NCBI RefSeq assembly: GCF_051020975.1
Contig: NW_027478168.1
Span: 1,488,001 to 1,552,000 of the forward strand
DNA from: Osmia lignaria lignaria
Lineage: Eukaryota > Arthropoda > Insecta > Hymenoptera > Megachilidae
Direction: 5' to 3'
Length of the DNA stretch: 64,000 bases
Each line of letters opens with the position of its first letter. Position 1 is the stretch's first letter. Positions 48,782 through 61,824 of this stretch are shown here, piece after piece. The position numbers and the translations under genes were made by a program. The notes below the pieces were generated by a model. It saw only the letters and a program-made list of their open reading frames with translations. It did no database searches and was not told the origin of the DNA.

Positions 48782-48808
48782 TGCAGAGTTATCTCAAAGA
48801 AAGGGGCC
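48782..48808 (+). repeat. Internal direct repeat, copy 2
   Basis: This is the second copy of the 27-bp internal repeat (unit positions 160-186), beginning TGCAGAGTTATCTCAAAG and ending GGGGCC. A change GTTATCTC to GATATCTC in this copy marks the AHL variant class and a few others. On the minus strand it converts a TAA into TAT, so the minus-strand frame runs on to the matching TAA in copy 1, 114 bp (38 codons) further. Confidence 0.75.
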
Positions 48809-48864
48809 ACGGTGTTTCTGTATCTCTATTATGTTGGTGCGGCTTCGGAACTTTTAAATATCTC

Positions 48865-48877
48865 GATATATCTCGAA
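48865..48877. repeat. Inverted TATCTCGA motif, right arm
   Basis: GATATATCTCGAA lies at unit positions 243-255 and pairs with the left arm 145 bp upstream. It contains the perfect palindrome GATATATC. In the alternative tail haplotype the sequence reads TATCTCGAGAAC and has the perfect palindrome TCTCGAGA. One or other palindromic form is present in nearly all monomers. Confidence 0.55.
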
Positions 48878-51800
48878 AACTACGCTTCTGATCAAAAAAT
48901 ATCATAGAACATAAATTGTAGGAAACATAATTCTCTACAAAAAAGGTCTCTTAACATTTTGCCATAGCTCGCTTCGTTTCCGAGATATTTGCAGATTTAT
49001 CTCAAGGGAAGTGGCCTGACGGACATATTCCGAGATATTTCTTCTTCTTGTTGTTCTTCTTCTGCACATCTAAGCTGGAAGTGGCATTTGCAGCTCGCAA
49101 TAGTGCAGAGATATCTCAAAGAAAGGGGCCACGGTGCTTCTGTATCTCTATTATGTTGGTGCGGCTTTGGAACTTTTAAATATCTTGATATATCTCGAGA
49201 ACTACGCGTCTGATCAAAAAATATCATAGAACATAAAAAGTAAGAAACATAATTCTCTACAAAAAAGGTCTCTTAACATTTTGCCATAGCTCGCTTCGTT
49301 TCCGAGATATTTGCAGATTTATCTCAAGGGAAGGGGCCTGACGGACATATTTCGAGATATTTCTTCTTCTTGTTGTTCTTCTTCTGCACAGCTAAGCTGG
49401 AAGTGGCATTTGCGGCTCGCACTAGTGCACAGTTATCTCAAAGAAAGGGGCCACGGTGTTTCTGTATCTCTATTATGTTGGTGCGGCTTCGGAACTTTTA
49501 AGTATCTCGATATATCTCGAAAACTACGCATCTGATCAAAAAATATCATAGAACATAAATTGTAGGAAACATAATTCTCTACAAAAAACGTCTCTTAACA
49601 TTTTGCCATAGCTCGCTTCGTTTCCGAGATATTTGCAGATTCAGCTCAAAGGAACTGGCCTGACGGACATATTTCGAGATATTTCTTCTTCTTGTTGTTC
49701 TTGCTCTGCACAGCTAAGCTGGAAGTGGCATTTGCAGCTCGCAATGGTGCAGAGTTATCTCAAAGAAAGGGGCCACGGTGTTTCTGTATCTCTATTATGT
49801 TGGTGCGGCTTCGGAACTTTTAAATATCTTGATATATCTCGAGAACTACGCATCTGATCAAAAAATATCATAGAACATAAAAAGTAGGAAACTTAATTCT
49901 CTACAAAAAAGGTCTCTTAACATTTTGCCATAGCTCGCTTCGTTTCCGAGATATTTGCAGATATATCTCAAGGGAAGGGGCCTGACGGACATATTTCGAG
50001 ATATTTCTTCTTCTTGTTGTTCTTCTTCTGCACAGCTAAGCTGGAAGTGGCATTTACAGCTCGCAATAGTGCAGAGTTATCTCAAAGAAAGGGGCCACGG
50101 TGTTTCTGTATCTCTATTATGTTGGTGCGGCTTCGGAACTTTTAAGTATCTCGATATATCTCGAAAACTACGCTTCTGATCAAAAAATATCATAGAACAT
50201 AAATTGTAGGAAACATAATTCTCTACAAAAAATGTCTCTTAACATTTTGCCATAGCTCGCTTCGTTTCCGAGATATTTGCAGATTCAGCTCAAAGGAACT
50301 GGCCTGACGGACATATTTCGAGATATTTCTTCTTCTTGTTGTTCTTCTTCTGCACAGCTAAGCTGGAAGTGGCATTTGCAGCTCGCAATAGTGCAGAGTT
50401 ATCTCAAAGAAAGGGGCCACGGTGTTTCTGTATCTCTATTATGTTGGTGCGGCTTCGGAACTTTTAAATATCTTGATATATCTCGAGAACTACGCATCTG
50501 ATCAAAAAATATCATAGAACATGAAAAGTAGGAAACTTAATTCTCTACCAAAAAGGTCTCTTAACATTTTGCCATAGCTCTCTTCGTTTCCGAGATATTT
50601 GCAGATTTATCTCAAGGGAAGGGGCCTGACGGACATATTTCGAGATATTTCTTCTTCTTGTTGTTCTTCTTCTGCACAGCTAAGCTGGAAGTGGCATTTG
50701 CGGCTCGCACTAGTGCAGAGTTATCTCAATGAAAGGGGCCACGGTGTTTCTGTATCTCTATTATGTTGGTGCGGCTTCGGAACTTTTAAATATCTCGATA
50801 TATCTCGAAAACTACGCTTCTGATCAAAAAATATCATAGAACCTAAATTGTAGGAAACATAATTCTCTACAAAAAAGGTCTCTTAAGATTTTGCCATAGC
50901 TCGCTTCGTTTCCGAGATATTTGCAGATATATCTCAAGGGAAGGGGCCTGACGGACATATTTCGAGATATTTCTTCTTCTTGTTGTTCTTCTTCTGCACA
51001 GCTAAGCTGGAAGTGGCATTTGCAGCTCGCAATAGTGCAGAGTTATCTGAAAGAAAGGGGCCACGGTGTTTCTGTATCTCTATTATGTTGGTGCGGCTTC
51101 GGAACTTTTAAATATCTTCATATATCTCGAGAACTACGCATCTGATCAAAAAATATCATAGAACATAAAAAGTAGGAAACTTAATTCTCTACAAAAAAGG
51201 TCTCTTAACATTTTGCCATAGCTCGCTTCGTTTCCGAGATATTTGCAGATTTATCTCAAGGGAAGGGGCCTGACGGACATATTTCGAGATATTTCTTCTA
51301 CTTGTTGTTCTTCTTCTGCACAGCTAAGCTGGAAGTGGCATTTGCGGCTCGCACTAGTGCACAGTTATCTCAAAGAAAGGGGCCACGGTGTTTCTGTATC
51401 TCTATTATGTTGGTGCGGCTTCGGAACTTTTAAGTATCTCGATATATCTCGAAAACTACGCTTCTGATCAAAAAATATCATAGAACATAAATTGTAGGAA
51501 ACATAATTCTCTACAAAAAAGGTCTCTTAACATTTTGCCATAGCTCGCTTCGTTTCCGAGATATTTGCAGATTTATCTCAAGGGAAGGGGCCTAACGAAC
51601 ATATTCCGAGATATTTCTTCTTCTTGTTGTTCTTCTTCTGCACAGCTAAACTGGAAGTGGCATTTCCAGCTCGCAATAGTGCAGAGTTATCTCAAAGAAA
51701 GGGGCCACGGTGTTTCTGTATCTCTATTATGTTGGTGCGGCTTCGGAACTTTTAAATGTCTTGATATATCTCGAGAACTACGCATCTGATCAAAAAATAT

Positions 51801-52164
51801 CATAGAACATAAAGAGTAGGAAACTTAATTCTCTACAAAAAAGGTCTCTTAACATTTTGCCATAGCTCGCTTCGTTTCCGAGATATTTGCAGATTTATCT
51901 CAAGGGAAGGGGCCTAACGGACATACTTCGAGATATTTCTTCTTCTTGTTGTTCTTCTTCTGCACAGCTAAGCTGGAAGTGGCATTTGCGGCTCGCACTA
52001 GTGCAGAGTTATCTCAAAGAAAGGGGCCACGGTGTTTCTGTATCTCTATTATGTTGGTGCGGTTTCGGAACTTTTAAATATCTTGATATATCTCGAGAAC
52101 TACGCATCTGATCTAAAAATATCATAGAACATAAAAAGTAGGAAACCTAATTCTCTACAAATAA

Positions 52165-55100
52165 GGTCTCTTAACATTTTGCCATAGCTCGCTTGGTTTC
52201 CGAGATATTTGCAGATTTATCTCAAGGGAAGGGGCCTCACGGACATATTTCGAGATATTTCTTCTTCTTGTTGTTCATCTTCTGCACAGCTAAGCTGGAA
52301 GTGGCATTTGCAGCTCGCAATAGTGCAGAGATATCTCAAAGAAAGGGGCCACGGTGTTTCTGTATCTCTATTATGTTGGTGCGGCTTCGGAACTTTTAAA
52401 TATCTTGATATATCTCGAGAACTACGCATCTGATCAAAAAATATCATGGAACATAAAAAGTAGAAAACTTAATTCTCTACAGAAAAGGTCTCTTAACATT
52501 TTGCCATAGCTCGCTTCGTTTCCGAGATACTTGCCGATTTATCTCAAGGGAAGGGGCCTGGCGGACATATTTCGAGATATTTCTTCTTCTTGTTGTTCTT
52601 CTTCTGCACAGCTAAGCTGGAAGTGGCATTTGCAGCTCGCAATCGTGCAGAGTTATCTCAAAGAAAGGGGCCACGGTGTTTCTGTATCTCTATTATGTTG
52701 GTGCGGCTTCGGAACTTTTAAATATCTCGATATATCTCGAGAACTACGCATCTGATCAAAAAATATCATAGAACATAAAAAGTAGGAAACTTAATTTTCT
52801 ACAAAAAATGTCTCTGAACATTTTGCCGTAGCTCGCTTCGTTTCCGAGATATTTGCAGATTTATCTCAAGGGAAGGGGCCTGACGGACATATTTCGAGAT
52901 ATTTCTTCTTCTTGTTGTTCTTCTTCTGCACAGCTAAGCTGGAAGTGGCATTTGCGGCTCGCACTAGTGCAGAGTTATCTCAAAGAAAGGGGCCACGGTG
53001 TTTCTGTACCTCTATTATGTTGGTGCAGCTTCGGAGCTTTTAAATATCTTGATATATCTCGAGAACTACGCATCTGATCAAAAAATATCATAGAACATAA
53101 AAAGTAGGAAACCTAATTCTCTACAAAAAAGGTCTCTTAACGTTTTGCCATAGCTCGCTTCGTTTCCGAGATATTTGCAGATTTATCTCAAGGGAAGGGG
53201 TCTGACGGACATATTTCGAGGTATTTCTTCTTCTTGTTGTTCTTCTTCTGCACAGCTAAGCTGGAAGTGGCATTTGCAGCTCGCAATTGTGCAGAGTTAT
53301 CTCAAAGAAAGGGGCCACGGTGTTTCTGTATCTCTATTATGTTGGTGCGGCTTCGGAACTTTTAAATATCTTGATATATCTCGAGAACTACGCATCTGAT
53401 CAAAAAATATCATAGAACATAAAAAGTAGGAAATTTAATTCTATACAAAAAAGGTCTCTTAAGATTTTGCCATAGCTCGCTTCGTTTCCGAGATATTTGC
53501 AGATTTATCTCAATGGAAGGGGCCTGACGGGCATATTTCGAGATATTTCTTCTTCTTGTTATTCTTCTTCTGCACAGCTAAGCTGGAAGTGGCATTTGCA
53601 GCGCGCAATAGTGCAGAGTTATCTCAAAGAAAGGGGCCACGGTGTTTCTGTATCTCTATTATGTTGGTGCGGCTTCGGAACTTTTAAATATCTTGATATA
53701 TCTCGAGAACTACGCATCCGATCAAAAAATATCATAGAACATAAAAAGTAGGAAACTTAATTCTCTACAAAAAAGGTCTCTCAACATTTTGCCATAGCTC
53801 GCTTCGTTTCCGAGATATTTGCAGATATATCTCAAGGGAAGGGGCCTGACAGACATATTTCGAGATATTTCTTCTTCTTGTTGTTCTTCTTCTGCACAGC
53901 TAAGCTGGAAGTGGCATTTGCAGCTCGCAATAGTGCAGAGTTATCTCAACGAAAGGGGCCACGGTGTTTCTGTATCTCCATTATGTTGGTGCGGCTTCGG
54001 AACTTTTAAATATCTTGATATATCTCGAGAACTACGCATCTGATCAAAAAATATCATAGAACATGAAAAGTAGGAAACTTAATTCTCTACAAAAAAGGTC
54101 TCTTAACATTTTGCCATAGCTCTCTTCGTTTCCGAGATATTTGCAGATTTATCTCAAGGGAAGGGGCCTGACGGACATATTTCGAGATATTTCTTCTTCT
54201 TGTCGTTCTTCTTCTGCACAGCTAAGCTGGAAGTGGCATTTGCAGCTCGCAATAGTGCAGAGTTATCTCAAAGAAAGGGGCCACGGTGTTTCTGTATCTC
54301 TATTATGTTGGTGCGGCTTCGGAACTTTTAAATATCTTGATATATCTCGAGAACTACGCATCTGATCAAAAAATATCATAGAACATGAAAAGTAGGAAAC
54401 TTAATTCTCTACAAAAAAGGTCTCTTAACATTTTGCCATAGCTCTCTTCGTTTCCGAGATATTTGCAGATTTATCTCAAGGGAAGGGGCCTGACGGACAT
54501 ATTTCGAGATATTTCTTCTTCTTGTTGTTCTTCTTCTGCACAGCTAAGCTCGAAGTGGCATTTGCAGCTCGCAATAGTGCAGAGATATCTCAAAGAAAGG
54601 GGCCACGGTGTTTCTGTATCTCTATTATGTTGGTGCGGCTTCGGAACTTTTAAATATCTTGATATATCTCGAGAACTACGCGTCTGATCAAAAAATATCA
54701 TAGAACATAAAAAGTAGGAACCATAATTCTCTACAAAAAAGGTCTCTTAACATTTTGCCATAGCTCGCTTCGTTTCCGAGATATTTGCAGATTTATCTCA
54801 AGGGAAGGGGCCTAACGGACATATTTCCAGATATTTCTTCTTCTTGTTGTTCTTCTTCTGCACAGCTAAGCTGGAAGTGGCATTTGCGGCTCGCACTAGT
54901 GCAGAGTTATCTCAAAGAAAGGGGCCACGGTGTTTCTGTATCTCTATTATGTTGGTGCAGCTTCAGAACTTTTAAATATCTTGATATATCTCGAGAACTA
55001 CGCATCTGATCAAAAAATATCATGGAACATAAAAAGTAGAAAACTTAATTCTCTACAAAAAAGGTCTCTTAACATTTTGCCGTAGCTCGCTTCGTTTCCG

Positions 55101-57960
55101 AGATATTTGCAGATTTATCTCAAGGGAAGGGGCCTGACGGACATATTTCGAAATATTTCTTATTCTTGTTGTTCTTCTTCTGCACAGCTAAGCTGGAAGT
55201 GGCATTTGCAGCTCGCAATAGTGCAGAGTTATCTCAAAGAAAGGGGCCACGGTGTTTCTGTACCTCTATTATGTTGGTGCGGCTTCGGAACTTTCAAATA
55301 TCTCGATATATCTCGAAAAGTACGCTTCTGATCAAAAAATATCATAGAACATAAATTGTAGGAAACATAATTCTCTACAAAAAAGATCTCTTAACATTTT
55401 GCCATAGCTCGCTTCGTTTCCGAGATATTTGCAGATTTATCTCAAGGGAAGGGTCCTGATCGACATATTTCGAGATATTTCTTCTTCTTGTTGTTCTTCT
55501 TCTGCACAGCTAAACTGGAAGTGGCATTTCCAGCTCGCAATCGTGCAGAGTTATCTCAAAGAAAGGGGCCACGGTGTTTCTGTATCTCTATTATGTTGGT
55601 GCGGCTTCGGAACTTTTAAATATCTTGATATATCTCGAGAACTACGCCTCTGATCGAAAAATATCATAGAACATAAAAAGTAGGAAACTTGATTCTCTAC
55701 AAAAAAGGTCTCTTAACATTTTGCCATAGCTCGCTTCGTTTCCGAGATATTTGCAGATTTATCTCAAGGGAAGGGGCCTGACGGACATATTTCGAGATAT
55801 TTCTTCTTCTTGTTGTTCTTCTTCTGCACAGCTAAGCTGGAAGTGGCATTTGCGGCTCGCACTAGTGCAGAGTTATCTCAACGAAAGGGGCCACGGTGTT
55901 TCTGTATCTCCATTATGTTGGTGCGGCTTCGGAACTTTTAAATATCTTGATATATCTCGAGAACTACGCATCTGATCAAAAAATATCATAGAACATGAAA
56001 AGTAGGAAACTTAATTCTCTACAAAAAAGGTCTCTTAACATTTTGCCATAGCTCTCTTCGTTTCCGAGATATTTGCAGATTTATCTCAAGGGAAGGGGCC
56101 TGACGGACATATTTCGAGATATTTCTTCTTCTTGTTGTTCTTCTTCTGCACAGCTAAGCTGGAAGTGGCATTTGCGGCTCGCACTAGTGCAGCGTTATCT
56201 CAAAGAAAGGGGCCACGGTGTTTCTGTATCTCTATTATGTTGGTGCGGCTTCGGAACTTTTAAATATCTCGATATATCTCGAAAACTACGCTTCTGATCA
56301 AAAAATATCATAGAACATAAATTGTAGGAAACATAATTCTCTACAAAAAACGTCTCTTAACATTTTGCAATAGCTCGCTTCGTTTCCGAGATATTTGCAG
56401 ATTTATCTCAAGGGAAGGGGCCTAACAGACATATTTCCAGATATATCTTCTTCTTGTTGTTCTTCTTCTGCACAGCTAAGCTGGAAGTGGCATTTGCGGC
56501 TCGCACTAGTGCAGAGTTATCTCAAAGAAAGGGGCCACGGTGTTTCTGTATCTCTATTATGTTGGTGCAGCTTCAGAACTTTTAAATATCTTGATATATC
56601 TCGAGAACTACGCATCTGATCAAAAAATATCATGGAACATAAAAAGTAGAAAACTTAATTCTCTACAAAAAAGGTCTCTTAACATTTTGCCATAGCTCGC
56701 TTCGTTTCCGAGATACTTGCCGATGTATCTCAAGGGAAGGGGCCTGACGGACATATTTCGAGATATTTCTTCTTCTTGTTGTTCTTCTTCTGCACAGCTA
56801 AACTGGAAGTGGCATTCCCAGCTCGCAATAGTGCAGAGTTATCTCAAAGAAAGGGGCCACGGTGTTTCTGTATCTCTATTATGTTGGTGCGGCTTCGGAA
56901 CTTTTAAATATCTTGATATATCTCGAGAACTACGCATCTGATCAAAAAATATCATAGAACATAAAAAGTAGGAAACTTAATTCTCTACAAAAACGGTCGC
57001 TTAACATTTTGCCATAGCTCTCTTCGTTTCCGAGATATTTGCAGATTTATCTCAAGGGAAGGGGCCTGACGGACATATTTCGAGATATTTCTTCTTCTTG
57101 TTGTTCTTCTTCTGCACAGCTAAGCTGGAAGTGGCATTTGCAGCTCGCAATAGTGCAGAGATATCTCAAAGAAAGGGGCCACGGTGTTTCTGTATCTCTA
57201 TTATGTTGGTGCGGCTTCGGAACTTTTAAATATCTTGATATATCTCGAGAACTACGCGTCTGATCAAAAAATATCATAGAACATAAAAAGTAGGAACCAT
57301 AATTCTCTACAAAAAAGGTCTCTTAACATTTTGCCATAGCTCGCTTCGTTTCCGAGATATTTGCAGATTTATCTCAAGGGAAGGGGCCTAACGGACATAT
57401 TTCCAGATATTTCTTCTTCTTGTTGTTCTTCTTCTGCACAGCTAAGCTGGAAGTGGCATTTGCGGCTCGCACTAGTGCAGAGTTATCTCAAAGAAAGGGG
57501 CCACGGTGTTTCTGTATCTCTATTATGTTGGTGCAGCTTCAGAACTTTTAAATATCTTGATATATCTCGAGAACTACGCATCTGATCAAAAAATATCATG
57601 GAACATAAAAAGTAGAAAACTTAATTCTCTACAAAAAAGGTCTCTTAACATTTTGCCGTAGCTCGCTTCGTTTCCGAGATATTTGCAGATTTATCTCAAG
57701 GGAAGGGGCCTGACGGACATATTTCGAAATATTTCTTATTCTTGTTGTTCTTCTTCTGCACAGCTAAGCTGGAAGTGGCATTTGCAGCTCGCAATAGTGC
57801 AGAGTTATCTCAAAGAAAGGGGCCACGGTGTTTCTGTATCTCTATTATGTTGGTGCGGCTTCGGAACTTTTAAATATCTTGATATATCTCGAGAACTACG
57901 CATCTGATCAAAAAATATCGTAGAACATAAAAAGTAGGAAACTTAATTCTCTACAAATAA
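52165..57960 (+). repeat. More divergent monomers with a 2576-bp series
   Basis: Private substitutions are frequent (TTGTTCATCTTC, GATACTTGCCG, GTTTTGCCATAG preceded by TAACG, TTGTTATTC, TTGTCGTTC, AAAGATCTC). Even so, three successive units at 54419 (GAGATATCTC, AGGAACCATAA), 54741 (TTTCCAGATA, GCAGCTTCAGAAC) and 55063 (GCCGTAGC, CGAAATATTTCTTATTC) recur at 56995, 57317 and 57639. The first two recur again at 59249 and 59571. Confidence 0.75.
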
Positions 57961-60900
57961 GGTCTCTTAACATTTTGCCATAGCTCGCTTGGTTTCCCAG
58001 ATATTTGCAGATTTATCTCAAGGGAAGGGGCCTGACGGACATATTTCCAGATATTTCTTCTTCTTGTTGTTCTTCTTCTGCACAGCTAAGCTGGAAGTGG
58101 CATTTGCAGCTCGCAATAGTGCAGAGTTACCTCAAAGAAAGGGGCCACGGTGTTTCTGTATCTCTATTATCTTGGTGCCGCTTCGGAACTTTTAAATATC
58201 TATATATATCTCGAGAACTACACATCCGATCAAAAAATATCATAGAACATAAAAAGTAGGAAACTTAATTCTCTACAAAAAAGGTCTCTTAACATTTTGC
58301 CATAGCTCGCTTCGTTTCCGAGATATTTGCAGATTTATCTCAAGGGAAGGGGCCTGACGGACATATTTCGAGATATTTCTTCTTCTTGTTGTTCTTCTTC
58401 TGCACAGCTAAGCTGGAAGTGGCATTTGCAGCGCGCAATAGTGCAGAGTTATCTCAAAGAAAGGGGCCACGGTGTTTCTGTATCTCTATTATGTTGGTGC
58501 GGCCTCGGAACTTTTAAATATCTTGATATATCTCGAGAACTACGCCTCTGATCGAAAAATATCATAGACCATAAAAAGTAGGAAACTTAATTCTCTACAA
58601 AAAAGGTCTCTTAACATTTTGCCATAGCTCGCTTCGTTTCCGAGATATTTGCAGATTTATCTCAAGGGAAGGGGCCTGACGGACATATTCCGAGATATTT
58701 CTTCTTCTTGTTGTTCCTCTTCTGCACAGCTAAGCTGGAAGTGGCATTTGCAGGTCGCAATAGTGCAGAGTTATCTCAAAGAAAGGGTCCACGGTGTTTC
58801 TGTATCTCTATTATGTTGGTGCGGCTTCGGAACTTTTAAATATCTCGATATATCTCGAAAACTACGCTTCTGATCAAAAAATATCAGAGAACGTAAATTG
58901 TAGGAAACTTAATTCTCTACAAATAAGGTCTCTTAACATTTTGCCATAGCTCGCTTGGTTTCCGAGATATTTGCAGATTTATCTCATGGGAAGGGGCCTG
59001 ACGGACATATTTCGAGATATTTCTTCTTCTTGTTGTTCTTCTTCTGCACAGCTAAGCTGGAAGTGGCATTTGCAGCTCGCAATAGTGCAGAGTTATCTCA
59101 AAGAAAGGGGCCACGGTGTTTCTGTATCTCTATTATGTTGGTGCGGCTTCGGAACTTTTAAATATCTTGATATATCTCGAGAACTACGCATCTGATCAAA
59201 AAATATCGTAGAACATAAAAAGTAGGAAACTTAATTCTCTACAAATAAGGTCTCTTAACATTTTGCCATAGCTCTCTTCGTTTCCGAGATATTTGCAGAT
59301 TTATCTCAAGGGAAGGGGCCTGACGGACATATTTCGAGATATTTCTTCTTCTTGTTGTTCTTCTTCTGCACAGCTAAGCTGGAAGTGGCATTTGCAGCTC
59401 GCAATAGTGCAGAGATATCTCAAAGAAAGGGGCCACGGTGTTTCTGTATCTCTATTATGTTGGTGCGGATTCGGAACTTTTAAATATCTTGATATATCTC
59501 GAGAACTACGCGTCTGATCAAAAAATATCATAGAACATAAAAAGTAGGAACCATAATTCTCTACAAAAAAGGTCTCTTAACATTTTGCCATAGCTCGCTT
59601 CGTTTCCGAGATATTTGCAGATTTATCTCAAGGGAAGGGGCCTAACGGACATATTTCCAGATATTTCTTCTTCTTGTTGTTCTTCTTCTGCACAGCTAAG
59701 CTGGAAGTGGCATTTGCGGCTCGCACTAGTGCAGAGTTATCTCAAAGAAAGGGGCCACGGTGTTTCTGTATCTCTATTATGTTGGTGCAGCTTCAGAACT
59801 TTTAAATATCTTGATATATCTCGAGAACTACGCATCTGATCAAAAAATATCATGGAACATAAAAAGTAGAAAACTTAATTCTCTACAAAAAAGGTCTCTT
59901 AACATTTTGCCGTAGCTCGCTTCGTTTCCGAGATACTTGCCGATGTATCTCAAGGGAAGGGGCCTGACGGACATATTTCGAGATATTTCTTCTTCTTGTT
60001 GTTCTTCTTCTGCACAGCTAAGCTGGAAGTGGCATTTGCAGCTCGCAATTGTGCAGAGTTATCTCAAAGAAAGGGGCCACGGTGTTTCTGTATCTCTATT
60101 ATGTTGGTGCGGCTTCGGAACTTTTAAATATCTTGGTATATCTCGAGAACTACGCATCTGATCAAAAAATATCATAGAACATAAAAAGTAGGAAACTTAA
60201 TTCTCTACAAAAAAGGTCTCTTAACATTTTGCCATAGCTCGCTTCGTTTCCGAGATATTTGCAGATATATCTCAAGGGAAGGGGCCTAACGGACATATTT
60301 CGAGATATTTCTTCTTCTTGTTGTTCTTCTTCTGCACAGCTAAACTGGAAGTGGCATTCCCAGCTCGCAATAGTGCAGAGTTATCTCAAAGAAAGGGGCC
60401 ACGGTGTTTCTGTATCTCTATTATGTTGGTGCGGCTTCGGAACTTTTAAATATCTTGATATATCTCGAGAACTACGCATCTGATCAAAAAATATCATAGA
60501 ACATAAAAAGTAGGAAACTTAATTCTCTACAAAAACGGTCGCTTAACATTTTGCCATAGCTCTCTTCGTTTCCGAGATATTTGCAGATTTATCTCAAGGG
60601 AAGGGGCCTGACGGACATATTTCCAGATATTTCTTCTTCTTGTTGTTCTTCTTCTGCACAGCTAAGCTGGAAGTGGCATTTCCAGCTCGCAATCGTGCAG
60701 AGTTATCTCAAAGAAAGGGGCCACGGTGTTTCTGTATCTCTATTATGTTGGTGCGGCTTCGGAACTTTTAAATATCTTGATATATCTCGAGAACTACGCC
60801 TCTGATCGAAAAATATCATAGAACATAAAAAGTAGGAAACTTGATTCTCTACAAAAAAGGTCTCTTAACATTTTGCCATAGCTCGCTTCGTTTCCGAGAT

Positions 60901-61824
60901 ATTTGCAGATTTATCTCAAGGGAAGGGGCCTGACGGACATATTTCGAGATATTTCTTCTTCTTGTTGTTCTTCTTCTGCACAGCTAAGCTGGAAGTGGCA
61001 TTTGCAGCTCGCAATAGTGCAGAGTTATCTCAAAGAAAGGGGCCACGGTGTTTCTGTATCTCTATTATGTTGGTGCGGCTTCGGAACTTTTAAATATCTT
61101 GATATATCTCGAGAACTACGCATCTGATCAAAAAATATCGTAGAACATAAAAAGTAGGAAACTTAATTCTCTACAAATAAGGTCTCTTAACATTTTGCCA
61201 TAGCTCGCTTGGTTTCCCAGATATTTGCAGATTTATCTCAAGGGAAGGGGCCTGACGGACATATTTCCAGATATTTCTTCTTCTTGTTGTTCTTCTTCTG
61301 CACAGCTAAGCTGGAAGTGGCATTTGCAGCTCGCAATAGTGCAGAGTTACCTCAAAGAAAGGGGCCACGGTGTTTCTGTATCTCTATTATCTTGGTGCCG
61401 CTTCGGAACTTTTAAATATCTGGATATATCTCGAGAACTACACATCCGATCAAAAAATATCATAGAACATAAAAAGTAGGAAACTTAATTCTCTACAAAA
61501 AAGGTCTCTTAACATTTTGCCATAGATCGCTTCGTTTCCGAGATATTTGCAGATTTATCTCAAGGGAAGGGGCCTGACGGACATATTTCGAGATATTTCT
61601 TCTTCTTGTTGTTCTTCTTCTGCACAGCTAAGCTGGAAGTGGCATTTGCAGCGCGCAATAGTGCAGAGTTATCTCAAAGAAAGGGGCCACGGTGTTTCTG
61701 TATCTCTATTATGTTGGTGCGGCTTCGGAACTTTTAAATATCTTGATATATCTCGAGAACTACGCCTCTGATCGAAAAATATCATAGAACATAAAAAGTA
61801 GGAAACTTAATTCTCTACAAAAAA

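Larger units (their letters stand above)
48623..48944 (+). repeat. Type monomer of the 322-bp satellite
   Basis: I chose this unit as the reference because it carries the commonest base at most positions and no obvious private mutation. It has 128 G+C out of 322 (about 40%) and is close to the predicted number of CpG sites for that composition. Its parts, by unit position, are: 1-37, a moderately conserved leader starting GGTCTC; 38-59, a small dyad; 46-72 and 160-186, two direct-repeat copies; 95-119, a TTC/TTG tract; 120-242, the G+C-richer middle with most diagnostic substitutions; 243-257, a TATCTCGA motif; and 264-322, an A-rich tail with A-tracts of five to six bases. The tail is of the AAATTGTAGGAAACATAA type. 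Confidence 0.9.
47979..52164 (+). repeat. Mixed monomers with few clear higher-order repeats
   Basis: Units of several classes alternate. Tracers link pairs: CTCAATGAAAGG at 48301 and 50555; GAACCTAAATTG at 47979 and 50555; CATTTACAGC at 47657 and 49911. These give a weak seven-monomer (2254 bp) spacing between 48301 and 50555, and also between 47657 and 49911. The unit at 48945 is the last AHL unit, with AAAAAGTAAG. Private changes become common from about 50.8 kb (TCTTAAGATTTTG, ATCTTCATAT, TTCTACTTG). Confidence 0.7.

Noticed and set aside
48623..48944. CENP-B box like motif in the monomer
   Set aside because: I compared TTCG-containing sites (near unit positions 30, 85 and 222) with the TTCG....A..CGGG pattern and none has the CGGG part on either strand.
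48623..48944. tRNA, 5S rRNA or other Pol III gene repeated in tandem
   Set aside because: No cloverleaf or A-box/B-box pair is apparent. TTCGGAACTTTT resembles part of such signals only superficially. Tandem 5S clusters have a conserved 120-bp gene that is absent here.
48886..48944. Phased A-tracts producing intrinsic curvature
   Set aside because: The tail has A-tracts of five to six bases in many units, but their centres are about 18 and 26 bp apart, which is not a clean multiple of the helix repeat, and one tract is lost in the AAATTG tail form. I do not claim curvature.
6171..59531. Minus-strand 76-codon ATG frames in a subset of monomers (for example 17763-17993)
   Set aside because: These appear only where GTTATCTC changed to GATATCTC or GTGATCTC, which removes a TAA. 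In ordinary units the same ATG frame stops after 38 codons. The second half is simply read-through to the next copy of the internal repeat.
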